Assembly: GCF_016900775.1 (NCBI RefSeq)
Contig: NZ_JACJKN010000001.1
Coordinates: 124,001-188,000 of the forward strand
Direction: 5' to 3'
Origin: Olsenella uli
Lineage (GTDB): Bacteria > Actinomycetota > Coriobacteriia > Coriobacteriales > Atopobiaceae
Length of the DNA stretch: 64,000 nt
Positions 35,383-43,330 of this stretch are shown here, in pieces; position 1 is the first letter of the stretch, and the number at the start of each line of letters is the position of its first letter. The notes under the pieces were generated by a model. The model made no database searches, was not told the origin of the DNA, and saw nothing but the letters and a program-made list of their open reading frames with translations. The position numbers were made by a program, and so were the translations under genes.

Positions 35383-36486
35383 TCAGCGGATGCGGACCGC
35401 CCTGAGCAGGGGAATCCTCACAAGCTGGTCGAAGGCGAGAAGAACGGCGAGAAGAACGGCGCTCCAGATGACGCCCGCGGCGAGAAGGGAGAGCTCCCCG
35501 TGGTCGAGCGCCGCGAGGCAGAGGTCCCAGCCGAAGGAGCGCCAGAGGGGGGAGAGGAGCGCCTGGGCGACGTAGAAGCCGAGGATGGACGAGGCGAGCC
35601 GGCGGACGAGCGCGGATGCGCGGGCGGGCATGCGCTCGTCGGTGCGCGCGGCGGCCGCGGCGACCGAGCAGACGGCGAGCGCAAAGGAGAGGGCGGAGGT
35701 CGACTTGAAGGAGAGCGCCTCGAGAAGGGCCGTGTTGCCCGCGAGCGCCGCCGCGGCCTCCACCGCCACGGACGCCGCCACGCAGCAGCTGAGCGCTCGT
35801 CCGGGCCGGCCGATCCTGCGCTCGGCGAGCGCGCCGCCCGCGAGAAACGCCACGAGGTAGCTGACGGCGCTCATGAGCTTGCGCCACTCGAGGAGGCCGC
35901 GGACCTCGTCTCCCGGAGAGACGAAGGCGATGTAGGCGTTGACGGCAAAGACGCAGGCGACGAGCGCCCAGACCACGGGGACGGGTCGGCGGACGCGGCG
36001 CCAGGCCCAGCCCATGAGCGGCGTGGCGAGCACGATAACGAGATAGACCCAGACGAACTCGAGCCAGGAGAGGATCCAGAGCGGGCTCTCGAGCGACAGC
36101 CCCTCGATGGGGGCGACCCAGGCGTCCACCGCGAGCGCGCCGAGGACGTAGAGCGCGACGGTCAGGAGGATGACGGCCGCGCGCCGGACGGTTCTTCTCG
36201 CTTGCTCGCGCCAGTAGCCGGGCTCGTCGGCGCCGGCCGCGGCGCGCGGTATGAGGAAGAGGCCCGATATGAGGAAAAAGACGTGGTTGCCGTATGCGCC
36301 GAGCAGGCTTATGCACCCAAGCGCCGCGAGCATGGCGGGGCTCGTCACCCAGACGTCCCAGGAGTCAGCCGTCGCGGCGGCAAACCATGGCTGGAAGGTG
36401 TGGAAGACGGCGATCGCGAGTATGGCCACGAGCCTGAGCGCCTCGATGCGGGCGTTGCGGGGGGCCTGGGCGTGCGCGGTCGTCAT
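35383..36486 (-). CDS. Acyltransferase family 3 membrane protein
   Basis: Integral membrane O-acyltransferase of 367 residues with about ten hydrophobic helices. The start RNARIEALRLVAILAIAVFH has the family His near the end of the first helix, and AYGNHVFFLISGLFLIPRA follows. Such enzymes acetylate or succinylate cell-surface polysaccharides, peptidoglycan or lipids; the target is unknown. The ATG at 36486 follows CGAAAGGAC, and TATACT (36513-36518, minus) is a likely -10. Downstream, CDF gene transcription starts inside the short gap after its stop. Confidence 0.85.
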   Translation of the reverse strand: MTTAHAQAPRNARIEALRLVAILAIAVFHTFQPWFAAATADSWDVWVTSPAMLAALGCISLLGAYGNHVFFLISGLFLIPRAAAGADEPGYWREQARRTVRRAAVILLTVALYVLGALAVDAWVAPIEGLSLESPLWILSWLEFVWVYLVIVLATPLMGWAWRRVRRPVPVVWALVACVFAVNAYIAFVSPGDEVRGLLEWRKLMSAVSYLVAFLAGGALAERRIGRPGRALSCCVAASVAVEAAAALAGNTALLEALSFKSTSALSFALAVCSVAAAAARTDERMPARASALVRRLASSILGFYVAQALLSPLWRSFGWDLCLAALDHGELSLLAAGVIWSAVLLAVLLAFDQLVRIPLLRAVRIR

Positions 36487-36700
36487 GAGGTCCTTTCGTC
36501 GGGGTGGGCTCAAGTATACGTCCGGGGGGCGGCCTTCCGCGAATCTGCCACGAATCTGACGCCGGGCGTCGGTTTTGAAAGAATGCCAGCTGAGAGGGCA
36601 CAAATCGCCTCCTGGCACCGATCTTGGGCCGTGCGGGAGCGCCCCGCGGCGCGGCCTGGCCCCTTAGAATGCTCGCACGGTCCGGGAGAGGGGAGACGAG

Positions 36701-37219
36701 ATGGCTCTTGTCGGCATGGTCGTCTGGGTGGCCTCGTGCGCCGCGCTCGCCGCGGCGCTCGGGCTCGCCGCGGCCGAGGACCTGGCACGCCGGGTCATAC
36801 CAAATGGGTGCGTCGTCGCGGTCGCCGCCTCGGGGCTCGCCGCGGCGCTGTCCCGCGCGGCGGGAGGCGAGGCGGCGGCCCTTGCGGCGGCGCCCGCGGG
36901 CGCGCTCGCGACGCTTTCCGTGATGTTCGCGGCGGCGCTCGTCTCGTGGCGGGTGCGGGGCGCCCCCGGCGTCGGGGGCGGGGACATCAAGCTGCTCGCC
37001 GCGGCGGGGGTGTGGCTCGGGCCGGTCTGGGGGCTTGCGTGCGTGGCGCTCTCCTGCGCGGCGGCGCTCGCCCTCTGGGCGACGGTCCTGCTCGCGCGTC
37101 GGGTCGCGGCGGGCGGCGCCAGGCGCGGGCGCGGGGCCGTGGCGGGCGTGCCCCTCGCGCCGGGGATCGCCGCGGCGACGCTGGGGATCGTCCTTCTTGG
37201 CCTGCCGTGGCAGGCGTAG
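36701..37219 (+). CDS. A24-type prepilin peptidase
   Basis: Membrane aspartyl protease that cleaves type IV prepilin-like leaders. 172 residues, the short form without an N-methylase domain, as in TadV-type systems. The first active Asp is in AAEDLARRVIPN and the second in GVGGGDIKLLAAAGVW. About five membrane helices are visible. The start follows GGGAGAGGGG. No pilin or Tad assembly gene is near, so its substrates are encoded elsewhere. TTAGAAT at 36664-36670 is a possible -10. Confidence 0.85.
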   Translation: MALVGMVVWVASCAALAAALGLAAAEDLARRVIPNGCVVAVAASGLAAALSRAAGGEAAALAAAPAGALATLSVMFAAALVSWRVRGAPGVGGGDIKLLAAAGVWLGPVWGLACVALSCAAALALWATVLLARRVAAGGARRGRGAVAGVPLAPGIAAATLGIVLLGLPWQA

Positions 37220-37324
37220 CCGCGCCGGCGTCCGCTCGCCGCGCGCCCGTCGTCAGAACCCGACGTAGAGGGCCTATGGCCTGCCGTCTGCGACTTTCTG
37301 CGCGCATATCGGGCGCGCGAGGGT

Positions 37325-37517
37325 TATATCTAGGGTGTCGCCTCCCGTGCCCCGCGCCGGGTGCGCGACGTATTCGGGCACGACGGCCCCCGACCGTCGT
37401 GCCTGGGAGACCCCCGCGGCGGGGCGGCGCGCCATGCCCGCCCCGCCGTCGCGTCATGTGCCGCGGCCCGCGAGCCGCGCGCGTGCCGCTAGAATAGGGG
37501 CGAGGAGAGGGGACACC
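37325..37517 (+). other. Structured leader upstream of metF
   Basis: In the 298-bp gap before metF, two strong hairpins occur: 37377-37403 (10-bp perfect stem) and 37418-37447 (GGCGGGGCGG with CCGCCCCGCC). A weaker GTCGC/GCGAC pairing encloses 37337-37369. I find no match to SAM, SAH or cobalamin riboswitch cores that I know. TAGAAT at 37490-37495 is a possible -10, in which case the hairpins would lie upstream of the transcript. The stretch 37220-37324 shows nothing. Confidence 0.4.
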
Positions 37518-38387
37518 ATGAGGATCACAGACAAGCTATCCGCGCGGCAGACGTTCTCGTTTGAGATCTTCCCGCCGAAGGGCGAGCTGCCGCTCGAGAC
37601 CGCCTATGCGGTGGCGAGCGAGATGGCGGCAGACCGCCCGGACTGGATCTCCGTCACGTACTCCGCCGGCGGCTCGGGCAACTCGGCCAACACCGTTCCC
37701 ATTGCCGCCTCCATCGAGCGCGACCTCGGCATCACCGCGCTCGCGCACCTCACGTGCCTCGGCTCGACGCGCGCCGACGTGGACGCCTACGTGGCATCGC
37801 TCGCCGAGGCCGGCGTCGAGAACGTGCTCGCCCTGCGCGGGGACCGCGCCCCCGGGCGCGAGCCCATCGACTTCGAGCATGCCTCAGACCTGATCGCGCA
37901 CCTGCGCTCCTCCGGCTCCGGCCTCTGCATCGGCGCCGCGTGCTACCCGGAGGGCCACGTCGAGTCGCCCACCGAGGAGGAGAGCTTCCGCTCGCTCTAC
38001 CTCAAGCAGGAGGCGGGCGCCGACTACCTGGTCTCCCAGCTCTTCTTTGACAACGAGGACTTCTATCGCTTCCGCGAGAAGTGCCTGCGCCACCGCGTGC
38101 GCCTGCCCATCGTGGCGGGCATCATGCCGTTCACGAGCGTGAAGCAGATCCAGCGCATGGCCTTCACCTGCGGCGCCTCCATCCCGGCCAAGGTGGTCAA
38201 GCGGCTCGTGCTCGCCGGGGATGACCCGGCCGACCAGGCGCGCGCCGGCGTGGAGTATGCCTGCGAGCAGCTGGCCGACCTCGCCGCCAACGGCGTGGAC
38301 GGCCTGCACGTCTACAGCATGAACAAGCCGTCCGTGGCGCACGCCGCCCGCGAGGCGCTCGTGGCCTGCGGATACCTGGGGGCCTAG
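37518..38387 (+). CDS. metF: 5,10-methylenetetrahydrofolate reductase
   Basis: FAD enzyme that makes 5-methyltetrahydrofolate, the methyl donor for methionine synthase. 289 residues from the ATG at 37518 (GGAGAGGGG upstream). FSFEIFPPKGE, ISVTYSAGGSG, ALAHLTCLGST, LALRGDRAPG (Asp for flavin/folate) and YLVSQLFFDNEDFYRF are the standard motifs. The gene is three bases from the reactivation-domain gene and 1.0 kb before metH, so the three genes together form the methionine branch of one-carbon metabolism. Confidence 0.95.
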   Translation: MRITDKLSARQTFSFEIFPPKGELPLETAYAVASEMAADRPDWISVTYSAGGSGNSANTVPIAASIERDLGITALAHLTCLGSTRADVDAYVASLAEAGVENVLALRGDRAPGREPIDFEHASDLIAHLRSSGSGLCIGAACYPEGHVESPTEEESFRSLYLKQEAGADYLVSQLFFDNEDFYRFREKCLRHRVRLPIVAGIMPFTSVKQIQRMAFTCGASIPAKVVKRLVLAGDDPADQARAGVEYACEQLADLAANGVDGLHVYSMNKPSVAHAAREALVACGYLGA

Positions 38388-38390
38388 CGC

Positions 38391-39101
38391 GTGGCCACCG
38401 TCGAGTCCTATGACGTCCGCTCGGTCGACCGCGGCGAGGTCCTGCGCTACCTCGGCTACGCCGGCCAGCCGATCACGCCCGAGCTGGACGCGCGCATCGA
38501 CGAGGTCGTGGCGCGCTGCCTGGCCGCGTGCCGCCCCCGCGGCTCCTGGGGCGTCTTCGACGTGGCGGCGCGCGGCGAGAAGGGCGGCGTGCCCGTCATC
38601 TCGCTCGCGGGGACCTCGCTCGAGCTCCGCGGCCGCTCCATCGCCGAGCACCTGGACGGCGCCGTGGCGGTGGGTGCGCTCGCCGTGACGGTGGGGATGG
38701 GGGTCGAGGCCGAGCTCAGGCGCCTCTCGCTCACCGACCCGCTCGCGCAGGTGGTCTTCGACGCGGCGGGCACGGCCGCCGTGGAGCGCGCGGCCGACGC
38801 CGCGGAGGCGAGCGTGGTGGCCGAGGCCGCCTCGCGCGGGCTCTTCTGCGGGACGCGCTTCTCGCCGGGCTACGGCGACCTGCCGCTTGCGACCCAGCCC
38901 GCCCTTCTCGCCGCGCTCGACGCGCAGCGCGCCCTGGGTATCACGCTGTCCCGGGCGCTTCTGATGTCGCCCACCAAAAGCGTGACCGCCGTGGTGGGGC
39001 TCTTCGAGCGGCCGCGCGGCACCGCGCACGCCAGCTGCGCGGGCTGTCCCTGCCGGGACTTCTGCGTGCTGCTGCGCGCCGGGAGCACCTGCCGCGGCTG
39101 A
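38391..39101 (+). CDS. Methionine synthase reactivation (AdoMet-binding) domain protein
   Basis: A stand-alone version of the C-terminal activation domain of MetH, which re-methylates oxidised cobalamin using AdoMet and a reductant. 236 residues starting at GTG, three bases after metF. RFSPGYGDLPLATQ and LMSPTKSVTAVVGL correspond to the AdoMet-binding motifs of E. coli MetH. A cysteine cluster at the end (CAGCPCRDFC) could hold a metal or iron-sulfur centre. The MetH protein encoded next lacks this domain, which supports action in trans. Confidence 0.88.
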   Translation: MATVESYDVRSVDRGEVLRYLGYAGQPITPELDARIDEVVARCLAACRPRGSWGVFDVAARGEKGGVPVISLAGTSLELRGRSIAEHLDGAVAVGALAVTVGMGVEAELRRLSLTDPLAQVVFDAAGTAAVERAADAAEASVVAEAASRGLFCGTRFSPGYGDLPLATQPALLAALDAQRALGITLSRALLMSPTKSVTAVVGLFERPRGTAHASCAGCPCRDFCVLLRAGSTCRG

Positions 39102-39126
39102 GCGCGCGACGTGCGGAGGGGGCGCG

Positions 39127-39326
39127 TTGCGAGGGGCGGGGTTGTGGCGCCCGCCGGCGCGCGGGGGTTGCGAAAAACGGGGTTATGGCAATCGGTGCGT
39201 GGCGTCACCTGGGCGTTCTTATAGGCATGTTGCGGGATTTGGGGTAATGGCAGCGCGATTGCTGCCACAGCCCCGATTGAGGCAACGCCCCCGGACCGTG
39301 AATTGCCACGACCCAATTATCCGCAA
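39127..39326. repeat. Class II fold-back array, family F, copy 2
   Basis: Three forward units (TTGTGG at 39142, TTATGG at 39183, TAATGG at 39245; spacing 41 and 62 bp) and two inverted units (CCAC at 39265 and 39306; spacing 41). It fills most of the 325-bp gap between the reactivation gene and metH. Confidence 0.85.
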
Positions 39327-39374
39327 CGGGCGCGCGTTTCCTTGCCGGAAACCATCGGCTGCTAGGATGCTGTC

Positions 39375-39413
39375 GATAAGAACGTGCGATAAGAACGACC
39401 GAGAAGAACGTGC
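39375..39413 (+). repeat. Three 13-nt direct repeats in the metH leader
   Basis: GATAAGAACGTGC, GATAAGAACGACC and GAGAAGAACGTGC lie head to tail, directly before the metH ribosome site and 13 nt from the ATG. A TAGGAT -10-like box lies at 39363-39368, so the repeats would be transcribed at the very 5' end of the mRNA. Confidence 0.8.
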
Positions 39414-39426
39414 GCAAGGAGGCGCC

Positions 39427-41865
39427 ATGACCAACGACGACACCCTCGCGGCGGCTCTCGCCGGGGACGGCTTTCTGCTCTTTGACGGGGCCATGGGCAC
39501 CCAGCTGCAGGAGCGCGGGCTTGCCGCCGGGGAGCTGCCGGAGCTTCTGTGCCTCGAGCGCCCGGAGGTGGTGACGCAGATCCACGCCGCCTACGTGGCG
39601 GCCGGCTCCGACGTGGTGACCACCAACACCTTTGGCGCCAACGCGGAGAAGCTCGGCTCCGCGGCCACGGTCGAGGAGGTCTTCTCGGCGGCCGTCGCCT
39701 GCGCCCGCGCGGCGCGCCCGTGCTACGTGGCGGCCGACATCGGCCCCACGGGGCAGCTCCTCGCGCCGATGGGGACCCTCTCCTTCGATGACGCCTACGA
39801 GCTCTTTGCCCGCCAGGTGCGCGCCGCCCAGGCGGCGGGCGCGGACCTCTTCATCATAGAGACGATGGCCGACCTCGCCGAGGCCAAGGCCGCCCTGCTC
39901 GCCGTGCGGGAGAACTCGGACCTTCCGGCATTTGTCACGATGACCTTCCAGGAGGACGGGCGGACGTTTCTTGGCACCACGCCGGAGGTCGCGGCGCTCA
40001 CGCTCTCCTCGCTCGGGGCGGCGGTCGTGGGCATCAACTGCTCGCTCGGCCCGGCCGAGGTGGCGCCGCTCGTGGCGCGCATGCTGCCCTGGGCGAGCTG
40101 CCCCGTGATGGTGCAGGCCAACGCCGGCCTGCCACACGTCGTGGGCGGCCGGACGGTCTTTGACATCGGCCCGGAGGAGTACGCCGCCGCCGTGGCGGGC
40201 ATGCTGGACGCGGGCGTCACCATCGCGGGCGGCTGCTGCGGCACCACGCCGGCGCACATCGCGGCCGAGCGTGCGCTCCTTGCGGGACGTGCGCCCGTGC
40301 GGCGCGAGCGTCCCGACCGCTTTGCGGTGTGCGGCCCCCAGGGCCTCTGCGCGCTCGCGCCCGGCCAGGTGGGCGTCATCGGCGAGCGCATCAACCCCAC
40401 GGGCAAGCGGAAGATGAAGGAGGCCCTGCGCTCGGGCAACCACGACCACGTGCTCGGCGAGGCCATCGCCCAGGAGGCGGCCGGCGCCCAGATCCTGGAC
40501 GTCAACGCCGGCCTGCCCGAGATCGACGAGCGCGCCGTCATGTGCCGGCTTGTGGACGAGCTCCAGGGCGTGACCACGCTGCCGCTGCAGATAGACTCGG
40601 CGGACCCCGCGGTCATCGAGGCGGCCGTGCGCAGCTACCCGGGCAAGCCGCTCATCAACTCCACCAACGGCCGGGCCGACGTGCTCTCGGCCGTGGTGCC
40701 CATCGCCGCGCGCTACGGCTGCGCGCTCGTGGGGCTCACCCTGGACGAGGACGGCATCCCGCCCACGGCCGCGGGGCGCGTGGCCGTGGCGCGCAAGATC
40801 GTGGCCGCCGCGGACGCGGCCGGCATCCCGCGCCACGACGTCGTGATCGACTGCCTGGCCATGGCCGCCTCCACCGACCAGGCCGCGCCGCGCGCGATCC
40901 TCGACGCCATCCACGGCGTCAAGGCGGAGCTGCCGGGCGTGCGCTGCGTGCTCGGCGTCTCGAACATCAGCTTTGGCCTGCCGTTCCGCCCGCTTGTCAA
41001 CGCCACCTTCCTCGCCGCCGCGCTCTCGGCTGGGCTTGACCTCGCGATCATCAACCCGGGGAGCCGGCGCATGATGGACGTGGTGGACTCCTGGCGCGTG
41101 CTCTCCGGCGAGGACGAGCAGGCGCGCTTCTACGTGGAGCACTACGCCGACCGCTCGGACGCCGCCCCCGCCGCCTCGGGGACGGGCGAGAAGGGCGCCC
41201 CGGCCGCGCCCGCCGCCGATGCGGGCCTGCCGGACGACCCCGTGGAGCGCATCCGCGCGCTCGTGCTCGCCGGCCGCGGCGGCCCCGTCCCCGACGCGGT
41301 GCGCGAGGTCCTTCTCGCGCATGACGCGCTCTTCGTCATCAACGAGGCCATCATCCCGGCGCTCGACGAGGTGGGACGGCGCTTTGAGGCGGGGACCTTC
41401 TTCCTGCCGCAGCTCATGGCGTCTGCCGAGGCGGCCAAGGCGGGCTTTGAGGTGGTGCGCGCGGCGAGCGAGAAGGACGGCGCGCCCGCGGGCGACAAGG
41501 GCACCGTGGTGGTGTGCACGGTGCGCGGCGACATCCATGACATCGGGAAGAACATCGTGCGCATGCTGCTCGAGAACTACGGCTTCGACGTCATCGACCT
41601 CGGGCGAGACGTGGCGCCCGAGACGGTGGCCGAGGTCGTGGTGGAGCGGCACGTGCGCCTGGCGGGGCTCTCGGCGCTCATGACGTCCACGGTGCCAGCC
41701 ATGGCCGAGACCATCGAGCTCCTGCGCGAGCGCGCCCCGTGGTGCAAGGTCGTCGTGGGCGGCGCGGTGCTCACGCCCGAGTACGCGCGGATGGTGGGCG
41801 CGGACTACTATGCCAAGGACGCCACGGAGACCGCGCGCATCGCCGGCGAGGTGCTCGGGCGCTAG
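39427..41865 (+). CDS. metH: Cobalamin-dependent methionine synthase lacking the activation domain
   Basis: Transfers the methyl group of 5-methyltetrahydrofolate to homocysteine. 812 residues. Homocysteine-binding barrel about 1-300 (LFDGAMGTQLQ, zinc cysteines in GINCSLGP and AGGCCGTTP). Pterin barrel about 315-575 (GERINPTGKRKMKEAL, ILDVNAGLPEID, PLQIDSADP). Cap about 600-690, then the cobalamin domain with the axial His at about 703 in GDIHDIGKN. Most MetH proteins continue for 300 residues with the AdoMet domain. Here that part is the separate gene at 38391. The ATG follows GCAAGGAGG. Confidence 0.95.
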   Translation: MTNDDTLAAALAGDGFLLFDGAMGTQLQERGLAAGELPELLCLERPEVVTQIHAAYVAAGSDVVTTNTFGANAEKLGSAATVEEVFSAAVACARAARPCYVAADIGPTGQLLAPMGTLSFDDAYELFARQVRAAQAAGADLFIIETMADLAEAKAALLAVRENSDLPAFVTMTFQEDGRTFLGTTPEVAALTLSSLGAAVVGINCSLGPAEVAPLVARMLPWASCPVMVQANAGLPHVVGGRTVFDIGPEEYAAAVAGMLDAGVTIAGGCCGTTPAHIAAERALLAGRAPVRRERPDRFAVCGPQGLCALAPGQVGVIGERINPTGKRKMKEALRSGNHDHVLGEAIAQEAAGAQILDVNAGLPEIDERAVMCRLVDELQGVTTLPLQIDSADPAVIEAAVRSYPGKPLINSTNGRADVLSAVVPIAARYGCALVGLTLDEDGIPPTAAGRVAVARKIVAAADAAGIPRHDVVIDCLAMAASTDQAAPRAILDAIHGVKAELPGVRCVLGVSNISFGLPFRPLVNATFLAAALSAGLDLAIINPGSRRMMDVVDSWRVLSGEDEQARFYVEHYADRSDAAPAASGTGEKGAPAAPAADAGLPDDPVERIRALVLAGRGGPVPDAVREVLLAHDALFVINEAIIPALDEVGRRFEAGTFFLPQLMASAEAAKAGFEVVRAASEKDGAPAGDKGTVVVCTVRGDIHDIGKNIVRMLLENYGFDVIDLGRDVAPETVAEVVVERHVRLAGLSALMTSTVPAMAETIELLRERAPWCKVVVGGAVLTPEYARMVGADYYAKDATETARIAGEVLGR

Positions 41866-41893
41866 CCCGGGCCCGCCCGGGCCCCGGGGCGCC

Positions 41894-42439
41894 TCACATG
41901 ACGATGCCGACCACGAGCTGGATGAGCTGGGCGATGGGCATGGGCCTGTCCTCGGCGGTCCAGGTGCGGATCACGGAGACGATCCCCGAGAGGTAGAACT
42001 CCCGGACGATGCGCTCAGCCTGCTCGCCGAGGGGCTCTGCCGGCAGGAAGAAGCGGTCCACGAGCGGGCTGATGATCTCCTTCAGCCGCTGGGTGAACGC
42101 CGGGTCGCCGTGGTCGCCGAGGAGCACCCGCGTGTAGTCGCGGGACTTCTCGGCGAGCCGGAGGATGAGGCTCATGTGCTGCGAGAAGTCGAGCCGGTCC
42201 CCCTGGAGCAGGCGCTTGTTGACCAGGTGGTCGATGACGCCGAGCACCTGCCCCTCGATCTCCTCCAGAAGCTCGTAGACGTCGTGGTAGTAGAGATAGA
42301 ACGTGGCGCGGTTGTAGCCCGCGCGGTCCGTGATCTCGCGCACGGAGATCTTCTCGATGGGCCGCTCGCGGTAGAGCTCCCAGAACGCCTGGCGGAGGTT
42401 GGCCCGCGTCTGCTCGGTGACCTGCGGCTGCTTTCTCAT
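41894..42439 (-). CDS. TetR-family transcriptional regulator
   Basis: 181-residue repressor. The N-terminal HTH is recognisable: RANLRQAFWELYRERP, ISVREITDRAGYNRATFYLYY, with the family YxY motif before the ligand domain. The C-terminal part is variable, as usual. It is divergent from the ABC exporter genes at 42614 and 43331. The shared 174-bp region holds inverted repeats suited to a TetR dimer. Local control of the exporter, and autoregulation, is the simplest reading. The ligand is unknown. The start is the ATG at 42439 after GGGGGA. Confidence 0.88.
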   Translation of the reverse strand: MRKQPQVTEQTRANLRQAFWELYRERPIEKISVREITDRAGYNRATFYLYYHDVYELLEEIEGQVLGVIDHLVNKRLLQGDRLDFSQHMSLILRLAEKSRDYTRVLLGDHGDPAFTQRLKEIISPLVDRFFLPAEPLGEQAERIVREFYLSGIVSVIRTWTAEDRPMPIAQLIQLVVGIVM

Positions 42440-42457
42440 GGATCCCCCGTCCCCGAG

Positions 42458-42600
42458 CGTGGAAAAGTGGCAGCCCCTCTTCCACGAGGTGGCTTCGTGC
42501 GCGCGGAGAGGACTCGACACTTGCGCACCCGGTGTCGAGCCGAGGTTCTTCTCGCCGGTTGGGACCAGTATACTTCCCTTTAGACAACACGCTGTCGAGT
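42458..42600. promoter_or_regulatory. Divergent control region with candidate TetR operators
   Basis: Three dyads: CGTGGAA/TTCCACG (42458-42486), CTCGACAC/GTGTCGAG (42513-42539) and TAGACA/TGTCGA (42581-42598). TATACT at 42569-42574 is the likely -10 of the exporter genes, so the last dyad lies at or just after the transcription start. The word TGTCGAG occurs in two dyads. Confidence 0.5.
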
Positions 42601-42613
42601 AATCGGAGATGGC

Positions 42614-43315
42614 ATGTCCTACATCGAGTTTTCCGACGTGGTGCGCAGCTACGGCGAGGGCGGCGCCAAGATCAACGCCCTCGACGGCGCGAGCTTTGTC
42701 GTGGAGAAGGGCGAGCTCGCCGTCATCCTGGGCGCCTCCGGCGCCGGCAAGACCACGGCCCTCAACATCCTGGGCGGCATGGACTCCGCGACGTCGGGCA
42801 CGGTCGTCGTGGGCGGGCGCGACATCAGCCACGCCAGCGAGAACGACCTCGTCATGTACCGGCGCGCCGACGTGGGCTTTGTCTTCCAGTTCTACAACCT
42901 CGTGCCCAACCTCACGGCGCTGGAGAACGTGGAGCTGGCGGCGCAGATCTGCCCCGACTCGCTCGACGCGGCGCAGACGCTCGAGAAGGTCGGCCTGGCG
43001 GAGCGCCTGGACAACTTCCCGGCCCAGCTCTCCGGCGGCGAGCAGCAGCGCGTCTCCATCGCGCGCGCCATAGCCAAGAACCCCAAGCTCCTGCTCTGCG
43101 ACGAGCCCACAGGAGCGCTCGACTACGTCACCGGCAAGCAGATTCTGCAGCTCCTGCAGGACACCTGCCGGCGCGACGGCATCACCGTGATCATCGTCAC
43201 GCACAACGCGGCGCTCGCCGACATGGCCGACCGCCTCATTCGCTTCAAGAGCGGGCGGGTGACGGACATGACCGTGAACCCCGACCCCAGGCCCATCGCC
43301 CAGATCGAGTGGTAG
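42614..43315 (+). CDS. ABC transporter ATP-binding protein (MacB/LolD-like)
   Basis: 233-residue ATPase for the large permease encoded next. Walker A is [14 protein letters not shown] (about 35-48), the Q-loop is [17 protein letters not shown], the signature is [15 protein letters not shown] and Walker B is [12 protein letters not shown]. The Q-loop and signature are those of the MacB/LolD group, which move lipoproteins, peptides or drugs by mechanotransmission rather than by a channel. It is followed after 15 bases by the GTG start of the permease. Confidence 0.92.
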   Translation: MSYIEFSDVVRSYGEGGAKINALDGASFVVEKGELAVILGASGAGKTTALNILGGMDSATSGTVVVGGRDISHASENDLVMYRRADVGFVFQFYNLVPNLTALENVELAAQICPDSLDAAQTLEKVGLAERLDNFPAQLSGGEQQRVSIARAIAKNPKLLLCDEPTGALDYVTGKQILQLLQDTCRRDGITVIIVTHNAALADMADRLIRFKSGRVTDMTVNPDPRPIAQIEW

Positions 43316-43330
43316 CGGGGCGAGAGGGAC

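Noticed and set aside
37220-37517. Known SAM or cobalamin riboswitch before metF
   Set aside because: Hairpins are present, but none of the conserved core sequences that I know appear.
39205-41652. 815-codon frame opposite metH
   Set aside because: Shadow of metH; no motifs and no ribosome site.
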